From Doryteuthis pealeii (taxonomy: Eukaryota; Mollusca; Cephalopoda; Myopsida; Loliginidae), in the NCBI GenBank assembly GCA_023376005.1, contig CM042152.1:86683569-86747568 (forward strand): a stretch of 64,000 nt of DNA. The letters run 5' to 3'. Every line of letters starts with the position of its first letter. Position 1 is the stretch's first letter. Positions 35,691 to 47,828 of this stretch are shown here, piece by piece. The translations under genes were made by a program, and so were the position numbers. The notes below the pieces were generated by a model. It saw only the letters and a program-made list of their open reading frames with translations. It was not told the origin of the DNA and searched no databases.

Positions 35691-35890
35691 TATTTGGATT
35701 ATTCGGACTATTGTCCTCATCTTCATTGTTATCTGTACAATGTTTCAGCCAATGTGCCCTCCGGCCTTCTTCAGGTATTTCTTCTCGGACTCTGGAACCT
35801 TCTTGTCGTAATTGGGAGTCATCACGGAACTTTGAACCTAACTCTTTATTCAGTCCACGGGGATATCCTGTTCTCATTCCTCTAGTCATA
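35691..35890 (-). pseudogene. PLE C-terminal coding tail running through a hammerhead-like motif
   Basis: The minus-strand frame (35,889 down to 35,635) encodes TGYPRGLNKELGSKF, then EIPEEGRRAHWLKHC and an Asn/Asp-rich tail. The codons of EIPEEGRRA are the CTGAAGA and stem II part of the hammerhead-like motif at 35,735-35,777. The same EIPEEGRRA reading follows the GIY-YIG fragment in frame at 39,164. This suggests the PLE frame overlaps the ribozyme-like motif. Only the terminal part of the element remains. Confidence 0.55.
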
Positions 35891-35942
35891 ACTTGGGTAC
35901 AGGTGTTAAGCTGTGTTAATCTCCATTAGTATATATATATAT

Positions 35943-36165
35943 ATTTCCAGTTGGGAAAATTTGGCTCAGGACCCTTCTTGGTGGCAGCAGGCTCTCGGTA
36001 GAGGAGTGTTCATGTCTGAAGTCACTCTGACACAACACAATGAAGCACATCAAAATCTTCAGGGACAGCCTTCAAATGCGACGTCTGTGGTCAAGAATGT
36101 TTTTCAAACATTGGACTTCATAGTCACAGGAGATGCTGTAACTTCAGGGGCATAAAAACTATATT
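35943..36165 (+). pseudogene. LINE ORF2 C-terminal remnant (copy a3)
   Basis: DPSWWQQALGRGV in one frame, then CDVCGQECFSNIGLHSHRR in another. The IGLHSHRR reading is closer to the usual finger than IRLHSHRR in a1. Confidence 0.6.
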
Positions 36166-37156
36166 ATAGTCGTCCGAGACTGAAATGCCAATACAATATA
36201 TATATAGATATACTTTATTATATGCTCCCAATTTGGTCGAGCACTTTAATCAGAAGGGATTTAATTGCAAAATTCACTGTATTTGGTGCACAGCAAAGCC
36301 TCGCTTTGTTTACATAAGTTTGAGGCCTCTAGTGAATTCATTTCCGCTTAGAAATGTAGCGATTAAATATTCTCCTATATTTGACAGCTGCCTATGGCCG
36401 TACGGGTAAGAGGATTGGCGAACGAAAGTTCATTCGGGTCTCGAACCCAGCCAGAGGTACCTGTTAAACAGTATAACCACACTGATCAGAGGTGATACCT
36501 CGAAACACGTGTCTGTGGATTACTTTAAGATATATAGATAGATAGTTTTTAAAAATAATCCTGATATTCCCAGAAATACAGATACTACACTCTGATCCTA
36601 GGCAGAAATATCGATCCATCCCTAAATAATCCCATCATTATTCATAGGAACTCAGCTGTTTTCTAAAGAATCAACATCCATTGGTTCCTTTCAATTGAGG
36701 CTTTAAAGTTTCAAATGAACTTTGCCACAAATCAATTTGCTAGCAAACAGATGACAATTACCGTTAATTAATGATTTTCTATGTGTCCTTTAATTATAAA
36801 TCTAATGACTTTTCCTTTTGTGTTTCTCCATTGGTGGCCATTGTGCCAAAGTTTACAAATATGATTAAGGAAGACCAATCATTTCAATATTAGCAGAGTC
36901 AAATAAACCATATGGGTCATTTTGCCACTAATTCCAAAAGCAGAGTCATCATATACCTGGAAAAGAGGTGGGGGTGATAGATTATTATAGTCTCATAGAA
37001 TTCAATTCTTGTGGGTTGAATTTTTAAATATATAGAGTGAACAGATCAGTCAACAAAGATAATATTCTAAACAGAGTCGTCTAAAAAAAAAAATCATGGG
37101 AAAGGAATTTTATATTTTGTCTTCAATTCTTGTCAGATCACCATAAACAACTGAAG

Positions 37157-37283
37157 ACCAAAGAGATTGTTTTGGCATTTGAAGTGGAGCACCTACCACA
37201 CAGATCCCTATGCTACTCATACTCTGAGTTGGTGAGGACCAACTTGTGGTACCTAGTAAGACACTCTACCAACTGAGCTAAAC
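37157..37283 (-). mobile_element. tRNA-Lys-like SINE, family S3 (copy a3)
   Basis: Duplicate of 12,431-12,559, with the same truncated head lacking the B box. Confidence 0.75.
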
Positions 37284-38441
37284 CGTTTAGCAAAACAGTG
37301 GATTGTCTATAGATTTAATAACTCTTTTCTCTGCTTTGAGTCTTACCAGTGACAATACCATTCTCTAAATGCCCCATCAGTGGAGCTTAGACTATACCAA
37401 ATGCATATTCTGCAGCGGTGTGAGAACTCCCTCCTCCTTCCAAAAAAATTATATCCTGGTTATAACAGTAAACTTTATCTGAGAGTAAGCTCAAGTTATG
37501 GAGATTTTGGAGTACCCCTTCATTGCCATAAGATCTGTTTGAAAATATTAATCATATTTGATAGGACCGTGTGCCAAAAAAAAAAAAAAGAAAAACTACA
37601 TAAAAATATAAATATTAATATACAATGAACATGATCCTCTAACTTCTAGGTATGAAATAATCCTAGATGTGTTGACATTCTATTAAATCAATCAACCATT
37701 CTCAAGAAGCAATGGAATAGGATGGCAGGGAGAGTTTGATTCATGCCTTTTCCTTGGTGAAAGTTCTAAAACAGTCTAAACTAGAATTTGAGCTTGGTTC
37801 ACAGATTTTGTTTTCTGAGCTGTTGAACTTAAAATCACACTTAAAAACACATCACAGAAAAAAAAAACAATACAAAAAAAGCAGAAAAACTTGTGTAATT
37901 CATAAGAATTATTTAAACGACTCCAGTGGGAAAAATTTCAGGTCATTTTGATTATGATATTTGGCAGCTGATATTCATTTAGCATAATTTACCAAGGCAA
38001 AATAAATTCAATTCAGAAGTAGGAAATTCCCCATAGAATAAGTTTACTTTTAAAATATCAAAAAGAAATAGAATTAAAAAAAAAAAAAAAACAGTTTAAA
38101 ACATCAATATTTACAACTGGGAGATGCGGATGGCACAGCAGTTATCATCATGGAAAATGAATTGGAAAATTAGGTTTAAATTTCTGATCAAGCTGCTTTT
38201 GTTTATTTAGTACTAATATCGTCAATAGATCATTAAATATTCTCACTGTGCTTCTCTATGACAAAGGACTCTATCAATGCCATGTCACAATGGAAAGAGA
38301 TCTTTAGTCAAAGAGTCTTGTAAACTGGTGTAAATAATACATCAAATAATATTGTAGTAGGCATAAGCAAATTCACTCCCCTTGGTTTCTTCAATAGACA
38401 TGAATAATCACTGGGTTCAAAGACTAATCAACATTTGTAAA

Positions 38442-38472
<31 letters not shown>

Positions 38473-38800
38473 AGAAAAGTCAAACTGACTGGATGTTTTG
38501 ACATGTGTCTGGTTCATGAAAGAAAAAAAAAGATCTTACCTAAGTTGAATTGTTTGAAGACAAATGGAACTTACCTGTTAAAAGAAAGAAAGAAAATAAT
38601 TAATTTATTGAAAAAAACATATCATCATGGTAATAATTTATTATCAATTTTAAGACTTGACAAATATGAAATTTACATAAAAATGAGTGCTTTGTAAAAC
38701 TGTTATCACCATTAGAAAGAAATCAGCAACCTGAGTTTAAATCAAGGATGAAACTATTTCTCTGAATGTTTGAGATGAGGCTTGAAGATTAGTATTATCT

Positions 38801-39163
38801 GTGTTATTCGGACTATTGTCCCCATCTTCATTGTTATTTGTGTATTCCATCCCATGCAGCTGTGGCAAAGAATACAAAGGTGAAACATGCTGTCCACTGA
38901 AAGTAAGACTAGAAGAATATTGTAAAGCAGTGGTCCGAGGAGAAATAGAAAAGTCGGGTATGGCTGACCATATATGGAATGAAAAGGGAAACCATCTGCC
39001 CTTATGGGATGAAGTTATGATAATAGATAGAGAAGAACATTGGAAGAGAAGATGCCTCAAAGAATCAGCACATATGATAGGCTGTACTGGGATGTTAAGT
39101 AGACCTAGCATAGAAATGAATACAATATGGGAACCCATAATTAAGAAGGCTAGATCAGATTGA
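38801..39163 (+). pseudogene. GIY-YIG endonuclease domain of a Penelope-like element, open frame
   Basis: A 120-residue frame. About residues 15-30 give YSIPCSCGKEYKGET, the Y-I...Y-G core of PLE GIY-YIG nucleases, with the CxC/C pair seen in that group. Then R at LKVRLEEY, H at MADHIWNEKGNH, and EEHWKRRCLKESAH near residues 80-95, which holds the conserved Glu/Lys region. In a PLE this domain cuts target DNA for priming. The ATG lies in the terminal repeat, so the start is accidental and the N-terminal reverse transcriptase is missing. The stop TGA is followed in frame by EIPEEGRRA. This is a gene fragment rather than a functional gene. Confidence 0.8.
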
Positions 39164-39179
39164 TCAGTCCAACAAGAAA

Positions 39180-39221
39180 TACCTGAAGAAGGCCGGAGGG
39201 CATATCAGCCGAAACGTTGTA
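39180..39221 (+). ncRNA. PLE hammerhead-like motif (copy b3)
   Basis: TAC (stem I), CTGAAGA, an extra A, GGC...GCC (stem II), GAAAC, GTT triplet, GTAC (stem I partner). Stem III is the palindrome AACGTT, which could only pair as a dimer. The extra A after CTGAAGA departs from the canonical core. Confidence 0.5.
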
Positions 39222-39261
39222 CAAATAACAATGAAGATGGGGACGATAACGCAGATAATAC

Positions 39262-39455
39262 CAGGATGAGACTGTTTCTTTTTCACAACTCTAATGTTTT
39301 CCCTCCAGATATTGGCAAATAGTAGGGCAGACTGGGCTCTTTAGCCTTGATGAGACAACTAAAAAAGGAAAACTCTGAATTCAAACCAACTGTATGCTTA
39401 AAAATTGATTGTGTGTCACATCCTACTTGTGGCAGAGACTTGTGTAAATACATAC
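39262..39455 (+). mobile_element. SINE family S1, headless fragment (copy b3)
   Basis: Same as 14,530-14,725, abutting the PLE end. Confidence 0.7.
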
Positions 39456-39533
39456 ATAAAAAAAGGATAAAAAAACACATTTAGATTCCATAGTATTTCC
39501 ATACATATGTTTATCTAGTTGCATACTATTAAC

Positions 39534-40098
39534 ACCGACTGCACCTCTGCAGAGGGGTAAAACTCCCCCAATGAGGCCACCTGTTGGCCGTGGGTGGCGA
39601 CCCGTGATGCTTAAGGATAGAGCCCAGGTGGATGAGCAGTTCATGACATGCAATACTCCACTTTGGCCCTATCTTGGGCTAGACGGGTGGTCGGAGAGGC
39701 CCCCTCCGATCAATCGGCTGATCACGTCAAGCCCTAATACCTATATGATTTTCCCAACCCTATTGCCCTTATGGCAAGCCCCAACCCCTTTTTATCATAT
39801 GGGTGCTAGAAGGCGGTGGCTGCGGGTCTACATGTCCTGGGAATGACGTTAAACTCTATCTGATGGTGAGGTTCCAGTTTGGAGGTTTGGGGAATGTGGA
39901 GCACCCCTTCATCACCATTGCTCCCTGGTCCACTCTGACCCGGAGTGGTAGTACCTGTTAGGGTCCCATTTATGGGTTAAATAGAAAAATGTATTTATAA
40001 AAAAATTGTATTATCCATTAAGAATTGATTTATTTCAAAACTTTATCGGCATTAAATGACCCACTGAGGTTGATATGCCGTAAAACAAACCAAACCAG
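39534..40098 (+). repeat. R600 repeat, full length (copy b3)
   Basis: Counterpart of 14,795-15,367 with a few substitutions. Confidence 0.8.
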
Positions 40099-41732
40099 CA
40101 TACTATTACCCTTGCATACCATTAATAGATAACATCAATCATTTGTCCACAGGCAAATGATTGTTTTTGGTTATTTTTAAAAATTACTTTATAAATCAAT
40201 GGATTCCAAAAGCCATCAGTTTGTTCAAATATGGGTTAATAATTTTTTCTAAATATAATTTACAAAACAGAAATAAAATTTTAATGCTACATATAAATTA
40301 AATAATTTCTGTGAAAATAGAATATTTACAAAAATGGAAATAAAAATAAAATTTGTTTAAGACATTATAATCCAAAGAATTATGACAGTATACAAATCCT
40401 TTTATCTTAAACACTTATTGTAATGTCTCGTAATAAAAATCGACCATTTTTATTGGTGGATGTTTTGCCCTAAAAGAAGAATGCAATTGATTTTTGAAAG
40501 AATCCATCTCTATTGACAATCAGTCACAAGGTCTTTGTGAATTTTTCTAGTATTTTTATGGGATGTGTGCACACCACGTGAGCTGCGCCTGAAAAGAAAT
40601 ATTTTCCTCTTTTACATGGAGTTTCATGGCTGACATATTAGTAAAGAAATGCATCATATGTACTTCATTATATATACTAGACAAAATGTGACCCATTGGG
40701 TCACCCATTCAGCTCTGGGTAGATAATTGAGATTAGGGAAAAAGGGAGTTAGCCAAGTGAATAAAATTTTAAAAAAATAAATACGGCTGGATGAAACCTT
40801 AAAATTATTTTGTACGCTTTAATGTTTTACCTCATTTAAGCTATGGGTTGCTGGTTGTGAAATCTAACATAGAAATATATTTCAAATTCTCCCGTCTTTC
40901 TCTCTCTATTCTCCAGAGAAACTAACCTTTTATAATAAGGAGGTAGTCAAGAGATATATAGAGGGGAAAAAAGAGATAGACACAGAGTAAAGTAAGAGAT
41001 TGGTCGGTTTTTGACTTAATTGCAAATTATGACAAATTAGAACCAATTAAAACAGATTTTTTTCAAATATAATTCAACCCTCAAAGTAAAGAAAAATTTA
41101 GTATAATTTTCCTGTCATTAAACTAAACAGTAAAAAAGCCTTTAGAAAGCAATAGTTGATTAACACAGCTTTAGTATAATAATAATCTTATTATAATGGA
41201 GATTTTATGTTTTTCTGTATGTAACCGAAACTATATTCCTACTCAAGTCACAATTCTCTTAGTTATTGACATCACATTCTCCATGATTTTATTTTTATCT
41301 AAACCTCAATTATTAATAAAATTGTCTTACATTATTAATACTGTTAACTATGTCTACATACTTATAACATGCAATTGTATTTATATATACAACAAAATAG
41401 TGGTTTACAGTGTGAACGAGAATGCTTAAATATAATTTCTAAATTCTATCCTTTTTCATATCTTTCTAATGAAATACATGATATATTATTGATGCATAGA
41501 TGATTTCTTTATAAAATGATATTAAAATCTAGATTTAGAAAATTTAGACAATAATGCTATATGCCATATACAAAGAACCAATAAACAAACTTTAGATTGA
41601 GATACAAAAATAAGAGTTTTACTTGCAATTATCATGAATATTTATCTTAGGAGTGAAATGAATGTTTAAAGATGACACTTTTCAAGAATTTCCATCTGTA
41701 AAGTTAAGATTCCAGTTATCACATTGCAGCAA

Positions 41733-41790
<58 letters not shown>

Positions 41791-41902
41791 ATATATACCT
41801 TTAGAAAATAAATGTATAAAGATATATACACAAATCTTTATATGTACATTTGAGTTCTTAATTTTGGCTGAATCCTATCAAAGTAACACTTGATATCATT
41901 CA

Positions 41903-41978
<76 letters not shown>

Positions 41979-44580
41979 AATGAGAATGATTTCTGACCAA
42001 GAAAACTATACAGCCATTCAACACTAGGTTAAATTATTTTGAAAATTCAATTTTCAACACCTGAGGTCACCTGATTTTTAGGTGTTTGTTCTTTTTCATT
42101 AAAAGAATTATATTTTACTTTACAAGTAGCAATTAAAATGACATTTTTATTTTTTTATTTTACAATAATTAAAAGATCTTTCTCACTTTTAAAAAATATT
42201 TTCAATTGATTTTTTTTGTTTTAAAAATTCCCCAAGAAAATCAATTTTTCTGTGTATTCTTAATAAAAGATCATATAAAATATTTTTTTTTAAAAGACCG
42301 AAAGACCGAAAGACATCTGCTTGCTGTTATAGTAAGTGAAGGAGAATCTTTTATCAGTATTGAACACTTAGAATACAAGTTTGATTTTCTGGAACATAAA
42401 CAACATTAGGAATTTACAATATTAAAAAAATGATTGGCTACTGCTTCCAATTAATTCTTATATTAGTATCAAAATAGTGAATGTAAAAAAAAATAAATTA
42501 AGTGCAAGATATTGGAAAATAAAAGCATTCTATAAAACTGAAAGTTCACAAAGTATAATTGTAAATATAAAATATATCCATTTCAAAAAAACAAAAACAT
42601 CATTATACCTTGCAAGAAGTAATTTTATCTGATAACTCGATTTATATCCCTTTGAGTATAAATTGAAAAGAAATGAAACTCTAGCTAAAATAATGACCAT
42701 AAAGAAGCTAATTTATCTTATATCAAAGAAGTCAAATAAACTGCCATGTATACAATATAGACATATAAATTATTCAATGATTATTTTTAAAAATAACTTC
42801 ATCTTTTTATTATTTTTTTTAGTTCAATGTTCTTGGATATAACTTGGTGCAGATAAATGTTTCTGCTTCATTTTTTTTTGTTCTTTCTAGTCATGAGTTC
42901 AGTTTCTGGGACTAGCAGTGTTATATTCATGCATGGTAATGAAGAGAAGGAAGAAGTGAAAATTGCTGACCAAGAATGTCATACTAAGTGCTAGATAGTT
43001 AGAATGGAAGAAATCGTAAGATGCAACAATATAATCAATAATGAAATAAAATTTATATTCAGAAATGTACAAAAGGGTTCCTTTACTTTATTGTTAGCTT
43101 TCTTCACAAGACCTCTGAACTAAATTGTTGAATGTCAATTGTTCAATAGCTCAGTTCTCATTAAATGCATGGATAACTTATTTTAGTATATCCTTGTGCA
43201 TATGGAAGGTAAGGTGGCTTGATTCCAAAAGGATATCTTCTGAGTGTTATCCATGCCTGACCATTGAGGTGAGTGAAGGAACTACAGCCCATCAAAGATG
43301 CATTGAGACTGTGAGATTGAAAACTGCCCATTGTGGAATACATGGCGTTATTTATATGATTTTGATGGGAATAAGAAAGAATCCATAGCTTCAGTCTGTG
43401 GTGCTTTCTGATTGGCCAAAAAATGCTTAATTCCTTGTCACATGATTGCTCACTGCTACACACATCAGTTTTGACTGTGAGGCAGTGTAACATTGCAAAA
43501 CGTAAAATGAACAACTATGAGTTCAAATCTATGAAAAAATCCAATAAAAAAGAATTTAGATTTTTTTGATGGCCTAAAAATTACTAGAATGAAATTTACA
43601 CCTAAAAAAAAAAAAAAAAAAATAATGCCCTCAGTACTTGTTTATATTCTGTGATTATGCATTAAGATTTTCCTTAAAAAACTAGGAATGGAAGATTTTA
43701 CAATTCTAGAATACATGTAGTTTCATGAATAGATAAAAAAATAAAATTAATAAAATTAGAGAAAATCAACAATAAAATGTAAATTCAAAAAAAAGGTATT
43801 TCTCTTTTCACAGTTTAAAATAACAAAATTAATTGGTTGATGAGTAGAAAAATTGATAATTAGAGATAACAACACAGATATGGAGAGAGGGAACAAAAAC
43901 CTTGGGCAATATTTAGTTTTCTATCTTTTATGTTATTTTATAGTGTTGGAATTTGATAATAACAGATATAAACCTTCTTTGGCTGTTAAAGATGAATAAA
44001 TAAATAAAAAAACAACTCATCTATAAAAATTTAAAAAAAGATAAATACTTTATTGATTTAAGAGTTGTAAAATCTCCTTGCAAGCAGCTTAAAGTGCATT
44101 TGTATCCGTATCAGAAAACTGGTAATTAGAATGGAGTTTAAATGGTTTCAATTTCAAATCTTGCTTCATGATTATTCTGAGAGGTAAGTGAAAAAGATCC
44201 AACTCAGAAGAACTTTTCAAAGAGATTTTCAGGCAATCATGAACATGATGCCTTCACTGACTCTATATGTTGTTATCTTACTCTTGGATGTCCAGAAGGT
44301 TTGAAGTTTGAGAACATATCAAGTATTTAAAACTAGTCTTTTTCATTACAGATATGCTCATAGGTTATTTATTGAATCTTTGCAATAATGATATCTCATA
44401 TATCTTCTAACATTATCTGTTGACTTCTAAGATAATGTACCAAAACATTGTGCATATCTTCTACAGCATTACTTTTAATTGGTAAGACACAGCTAATAAT
44501 AAAACAATATATCTACGTAATTGCAGCGTTGTTATTTACATTCCAGTAATAGTTAGGTTCAAAGTTCCGTGATGGCTCCC
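40099..44580. other. Non-coding interior of segment b3
   Basis: Contains the block matched by the inverted copy in x (41,185-41,418), a (TA)n at 41,733-41,787 and (TA)n(GA)n at 41,907-41,975. No gene recognised. Confidence 0.6.
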
Positions 44581-44589
44581 GATTACGAC

Positions 44590-44643
44590 AAGAAAGTTCC
44601 CGAGTCCAAGAAAGTTCCCGAGTCCAAGAAGGTTCTCGGGTCC
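44590..44643 (+). repeat. 18-bp tandem repeat, three units
   Basis: AAGAAAGTTCCCGAGTCC at 44,590 and 44,608, and AAGAAGGTTCTCGGGTCC at 44,626. It lies just before the hammerhead-like motif at 44,653-44,694. b1 has two units. Confidence 0.85.
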
Positions 44644-44652
44644 AACAAGAAA

Positions 44653-44694
44653 CACCTGAAGAAGGCCAGAGGGTATATCTGCCGAAACATTGTA
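44653..44694 (+). ncRNA. PLE hammerhead-like motif (copy b3, second site)
   Basis: CACCTGAAGAAGGCC, then CTGCCGAAACATTGTAC. Stem II is weakened and AACATT replaces AACGTT. Probably inactive. Confidence 0.4.
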
Positions 44695-47036
44695 CAAATA
44701 ACAATGAAGATAGAGACAATAGTCCAAATAACGCAGATAATACCAAATCCCATAATAGGTGAAAAATAAGAAAATAAGGATTGATATTTAATCAAATATT
44801 TCGAGACATTAAGTTTTGATTAATATTTCCACAGTATTAAACCATATTTGAAATAAATATGTATTTAGTATGTGTCTCTAATCTTCTTCAGGGTAATAAA
44901 TATCATGTGTTGGTTTTGGATTCTGTTGAAACAAGAAATGGGAAAAGGAAATAAACATCAGTGTTTCTGTTTAATACTAATGTCAATTACATTAATCAAA
45001 CAAAACAAGAAAAGAAATTAATAGATTAAATATCCTAGGACTTTGTATGTTTCTCATAAGTATATGACTGTATTTGATATGAGCCTTTACGGAGTAAAGG
45101 TTAGTTGTTAATCCGATTTCAACTTGTCTCTTCAAATGAGCTTTTAGCCAAAATAAATCAGTATTTGAAATATGGATAATTTGGTTCCAAATAGAACAAT
45201 ATAGAAATAAATAATAAAAAGAAATTAAAAAAAAAAACAACATGTTTTGTGACAGAGAGCCATGTGTGAATAAACAGTGATTAATAGTTTTTCTGATTGT
45301 CCAAAGAACCAGATGTTCTGATAGAATTAACAGCAACATATACTGACATCTATATATCAATACTGATTACATCAATAACAAGGGTTTCAGAATTTTTTAT
45401 TTCTTTATATTTCTTATTGATGCATGAATACCAATTTTAGATGCTTTCCTTATCTTCATCCCATTTTGAAAGATTTCTACTTCCTATGAGTGTTTCTATC
45501 TTTATGTGTCTCTTGCCTTTATCATTTGAAAGATATTGATCTTTCATCCTGATGTGACTTTTTTTCTTCTTTTTTTTTCACTCTGTTATTAAGAGCAATA
45601 ATGCAACTAGTCAAGAACTCAGTCCTTTAAACTACTAACTCAAGTTTAAGTCTTATCAAAACCCACTTGTAAAATATATGTTAGCTACATGATATTATAG
45701 ATCTCTGTTTGGAATAGACGGTTAAATATGAACAAAATGTTTGTATAATATTTTAAGATGTCCGGCTTTTAGCTATTTTTATTTTTAACTATACTCATCT
45801 TTGTTATTTTTTTTCACACCATGTTGTCTGATGCTTTTTTTTTTTCACAAGACAAGTTGTTAATATTCACTCATATTTTTTACTTCATTGTTTCTGACTT
45901 ACAAGTTTTTTTTTATTATAAATCTGAGATAGTTCTTGCTAATATTCAACACTTTAATTTTTGTTTTTCCTGTTAAAATTTTTCTTTGACTATCCACATC
46001 TTTATGTTTGTTTTCTTCTTTTAAAATTTTTTGCCTGGAATTTTCAATTGATTTTCATTATTATTATTATTATTATTATTATTGTATTTTTCTTTCATCT
46101 TGTCTGGCATCTTGAGATGATAATCAGTGATATTTTTAATGTTGTACATCACTGTTATTTTTACCTTTCACAATATTTCATATTTATGGAAAAAAAAATC
46201 CTTAGTCCAGAGGCAAGCCTATTTATTGTTCGGTTATATGCATTGCATTGTGGGATGTCAATAAAAAAAGACAGCTTGTCTTTATTGCAATTAAGAAAAA
46301 AATAGAAGCAAAGGAAAATATTTCATGAAAAAAACCCTACACCCCCATCTATACCATCCCACAATGCAAATCAGTTACTAGACCAACAATGACCAACTCG
46401 GCACAAAGAAGATGCTGGCTAGAGAATGGAGTGGACAAAACACAGAAAAAAAAAAATTGAGCATATTTAAAAGAAATAAAAGAATACTGAATTAATTCAT
46501 CAGACAATTCCAGTTATCTGTGTGAATCTCTTTTTGTCAATTTTTTTTAAAGGGTTGTCAAACTTTATAGAAGATGCAAAAGCCAACCAAATGCTTTTAT
46601 GCTGTTTCCCTAAAGAAAAATTAAATTCTTATTTAACTCTTAACATCCTGTTGAGAATTTTCAAGTCCCATTCCTATAAGAATTTATCAAAAAATGGCTA
46701 AAAATGGCATTTTCATTTAAAGTTACCTGTTATTTTCCGTAAATCAAAGACTGCTAAATATTTTTAATATAACATTTAAACAAAGGCTGTCATTTGGGGT
46801 GGATTAGGAAAACAAATGTGACTTCCGGCCGGGTGGAATGAGGTGGTATAGGATGTATAAACAGTTTATACACTTGCAATCTATCAAGTAACCTTACCGC
46901 TTTAACCTACAATAATACCCCAATTATCTACTGGGTCATTAGATAATTATATAAGACCATTCTCACTGGGCACCCCTTACTTCTGGCCATGTGCCACATC
47001 TAATCTAAACTTAGTAAATAACATCTGCCTGTTTGA

Positions 47037-47428
47037 TTGGTTTGGTTTGATTTGTTTTGTTTTACGGCATATCAACCTCAGTGGGTCATTTAATGCCGAT
47101 AAAGTTTTGAAATAAATCAATTCTTAATGGATAATACAATTTTTTATAAATACATTTTTCTATTTAACCCATAGATGGGACCCTAACAGGTACTACCACT
47201 CCGGGTCAGAGTGGACCAGGGAGCAATGGTGATGAATGGGGTGCTCCACATTCCCCAAACCTCCAAAACTGGAACCTCACCATCAGATAGAGTTTAACGT
47301 CATTCCCAGGACATGTAGACCCGCAGCCACCACCTTCTAGCACCCATATGATAAAAAGGGGTTGGGGCTTGCCATAAGGGCAATAGGGTTGGGAAAATCA
47401 TATAGGTGCTAGGGCTTGACGTGTCTGC
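47037..47428 (-). repeat. R600 repeat, reverse 3' portion (copy b3)
   Basis: Counterpart of 22,204-22,604. Confidence 0.8.
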
Positions 47429-47828
47429 CTGTTTGAGTTGTTTTTTGTCCACACTTTTTCCCTCTATTCTTAACCACATTCTGTCGGATTTATTCCAATC
47501 CTCCTAATTATATAAGTAAGTCTGGCAGACCATTACTAGTCGAGTGATTAAGAGTATGACTAAGATTAGCTTAGTATGGGTGCATCATGATATAGAAAAA
47601 GTTATGAAGTGAATCAAACAGATAATTACTTTAGTAGTGTGTTCAGTCCTTACTTGATGCCTAGTGCTGTACTCAGCTAAGTTTAATATCATTGATATTA
47701 TTTGTATTATCTGTGTCATGTTAGCCAAGGAATTAGTTGTATCTTTTAGCATAAACATAAATATGATATTCAAGGTAACATTTCCTTTTTGGAAATAATA
47801 TATTTTCATTGCTTATATTATATAAATC

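Larger units (their letters stand above)
35225..37699 (+). repeat. Segment a3 of the duplication
   Basis: Nearly identical to a1 (10,508-12,978). It begins four bases after the end of b2, with no spacer. It carries the 75-bp tandem duplication (35,539-35,690), a PLE terminus, a LINE tail and an S3 SINE. Confidence 0.95.
38755..39262 (+). mobile_element. PLE remnant with inverted termini (copy b3)
   Basis: The left terminus (about 38,755-38,845) is the reverse complement of the right (about 39,215-39,262). The GIY-YIG frame lies between them and a hammerhead-like motif sits at 39,180-39,221. The reverse-transcriptase part is absent, so the element cannot be autonomous. Confidence 0.8.
37700..47825 (+). 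repeat. Segment b3 of the duplication
   Basis: Clean counterpart of b1 (12,979-22,991). Joins a3 upstream and c3 downstream. Unlike b1 it has the block 41,390-41,560 (ATACAACAAAATAGTGG and following), three 18-bp VNTR units and an open GIY-YIG frame. Confidence 0.95.
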
